Below, piece after piece: positions 63,190 to 64,000 of a DNA stretch of 64,000 nt. The translations under genes were made by a program, and so were the position numbers. The stretch is from Pteria penguin (lineage: Eukaryota > Mollusca > Bivalvia > Pterioida > Pteriidae). The stretch's first letter is position 1; each line of letters opens with the position of its first letter. The notes beneath the pieces were generated by a model, which worked only from the letters and a program-made list of their open reading frames with translations, ran no database searches and had not been told where the DNA came from. The stretch covers positions 47,745,790-47,809,789 of the forward strand of contig CM068583.1 in NCBI GenBank assembly GCA_035048485.1. The letters are read 5' to 3'.

Positions 63190-64000
63190 CATATATGTTT
63201 AGGCTATTATTATTGATTGTTTTTACGACCCCTCCCCCTTTTCTTCCTTCAAACAGACAAATCAAATAAATGAATAAATTAAAAAGATCGGAACGAAAAA
63301 GTCTACAACACGTGTGGTCGGAGAATTTACCCCCCAAAATGGTATTTTGGTGCAAGAATAACATGACAAGGAACAAAAAGGGCATTTTATCACAAAAAGC
63401 TAGACTACACGATACATGTAGCTGTGGCACTAACTTAGGCCTGTCAATACGCCAGTTTCGAGATACCGATCCGAACCGAAATTTTTCGAATTTTACGCGC
63501 TCCTCGTGACAAAGGTGGGACATGTTTACAACCGTATCTGTGTAAAGTTAATGACCCGCTCTGTTTAAACGCTAATAAATCGATAAATAAATGAAGGATA
63601 ATAATGTTTGTATGTTCAGATAGAATTAAAAAATAAAACTGAAAAAAAAATGAGTGAACTTAATCTTTTAGGGGCGGTTTATATCTTCAGTACAGCGGAT
63701 CACGATGAAAAGTTGCCGGTTTCTGCAAAGAATTATAAAAATTATCAGGGAAAACATAATACATGAACATCTAGGATACTTCATCTTGACAATGCTCAAC
63801 TAATTAGTGTTGGTAGTTTCATTGAATTGTTCCTTATAATTCACAATTACCGAGATATCCTTTACTATAACGGCCAGTAGTGTCCCACCTTTACCCTCTT
63901 GCGTCTCAAGGAGCACATAAAAAACGAAAACTGACGGTCTGGACTTGTATTTCGAAACTGAAGTATTGACTTATCATCAAATGCCCGACATTACACTTTT
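63190..64000. other. right edge, no gene recognised
   Basis: Overlapping open stretches on both strands at 63170-63523 show no known domain. The G+C content is slightly higher than in neighbouring spacers. Confidence 0.4.

Noticed and set aside
63170..63523. Overlapping open frames on both strands
   Set aside because: Neither resembles a known protein, and one overlaps the edge of the palindromic MITE.

Overview
The window is nuclear DNA from an animal, most likely a bivalve mollusc. The genes have short coding exons and GT-AG introns and match animal families. Intergenic and intronic DNA is A+T-rich. It is filled with tRNA-derived SINEs, mariner relics and tandem-core elements of a kind known from bivalves. 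The animal assignment is firm; the bivalve assignment is an inference from repeat style.

Three protein-coding genes can be read. (1) The 26S proteasome ubiquitin receptor PSMD4/Rpn10 lies on the plus strand at 3105-22704, in nine visible exons. The short first coding exon was not found and probably lies left of the window. (2) A short-chain dehydrogenase/reductase of the C-factor-like type lies on the minus strand at 25331-29911, in three exons, tail-to-tail with PSMD4. (3) The mitotic histone H3 kinase HASPIN lies on the plus strand at 36206-55146, in twelve exons predicting 787 residues, head-to-head with the dehydrogenase across about 6 kb. Exon phases agree at every junction in all three genes. 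The genes are functionally unrelated and there is no operon.

The remaining sequence is mostly mobile DNA. 1-3104 holds a 145-bp tandem array split by a SINE. The PSMD4 introns hold Helentron-like elements with tandem cores, three further SINEs or SINE derivatives, a 43-bp minisatellite that grew out of a SINE, and several palindromic MITEs. The dehydrogenase introns hold a reverse-transcriptase relic and a palindromic MITE. The 30-36 kb spacer holds a 1.05-kb element with long terminal inverted repeats and a 9-bp target duplication, and a LINE 3' end cut by a SINE. The HASPIN introns hold a mariner relic, several MITEs, a pogo-like element and further Helentron-like copies. Downstream of HASPIN, 55.6-58.7 kb is a nest of mariner copies split by a Helentron-like element, and 59.8-61.5 kb is another such element that is itself interrupted. 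61.5-64 kb holds no recognisable gene.

The most interesting signal is structural. Many elements with unrelated bodies share one terminal plan: a short 5' terminal motif, its inverted copy placed internally near the 3' end, then a 3' hairpin followed by TCTWGTTT. This matches the asymmetric inverted repeats and 3' hairpin described for Helitron2/Helentron transposons.
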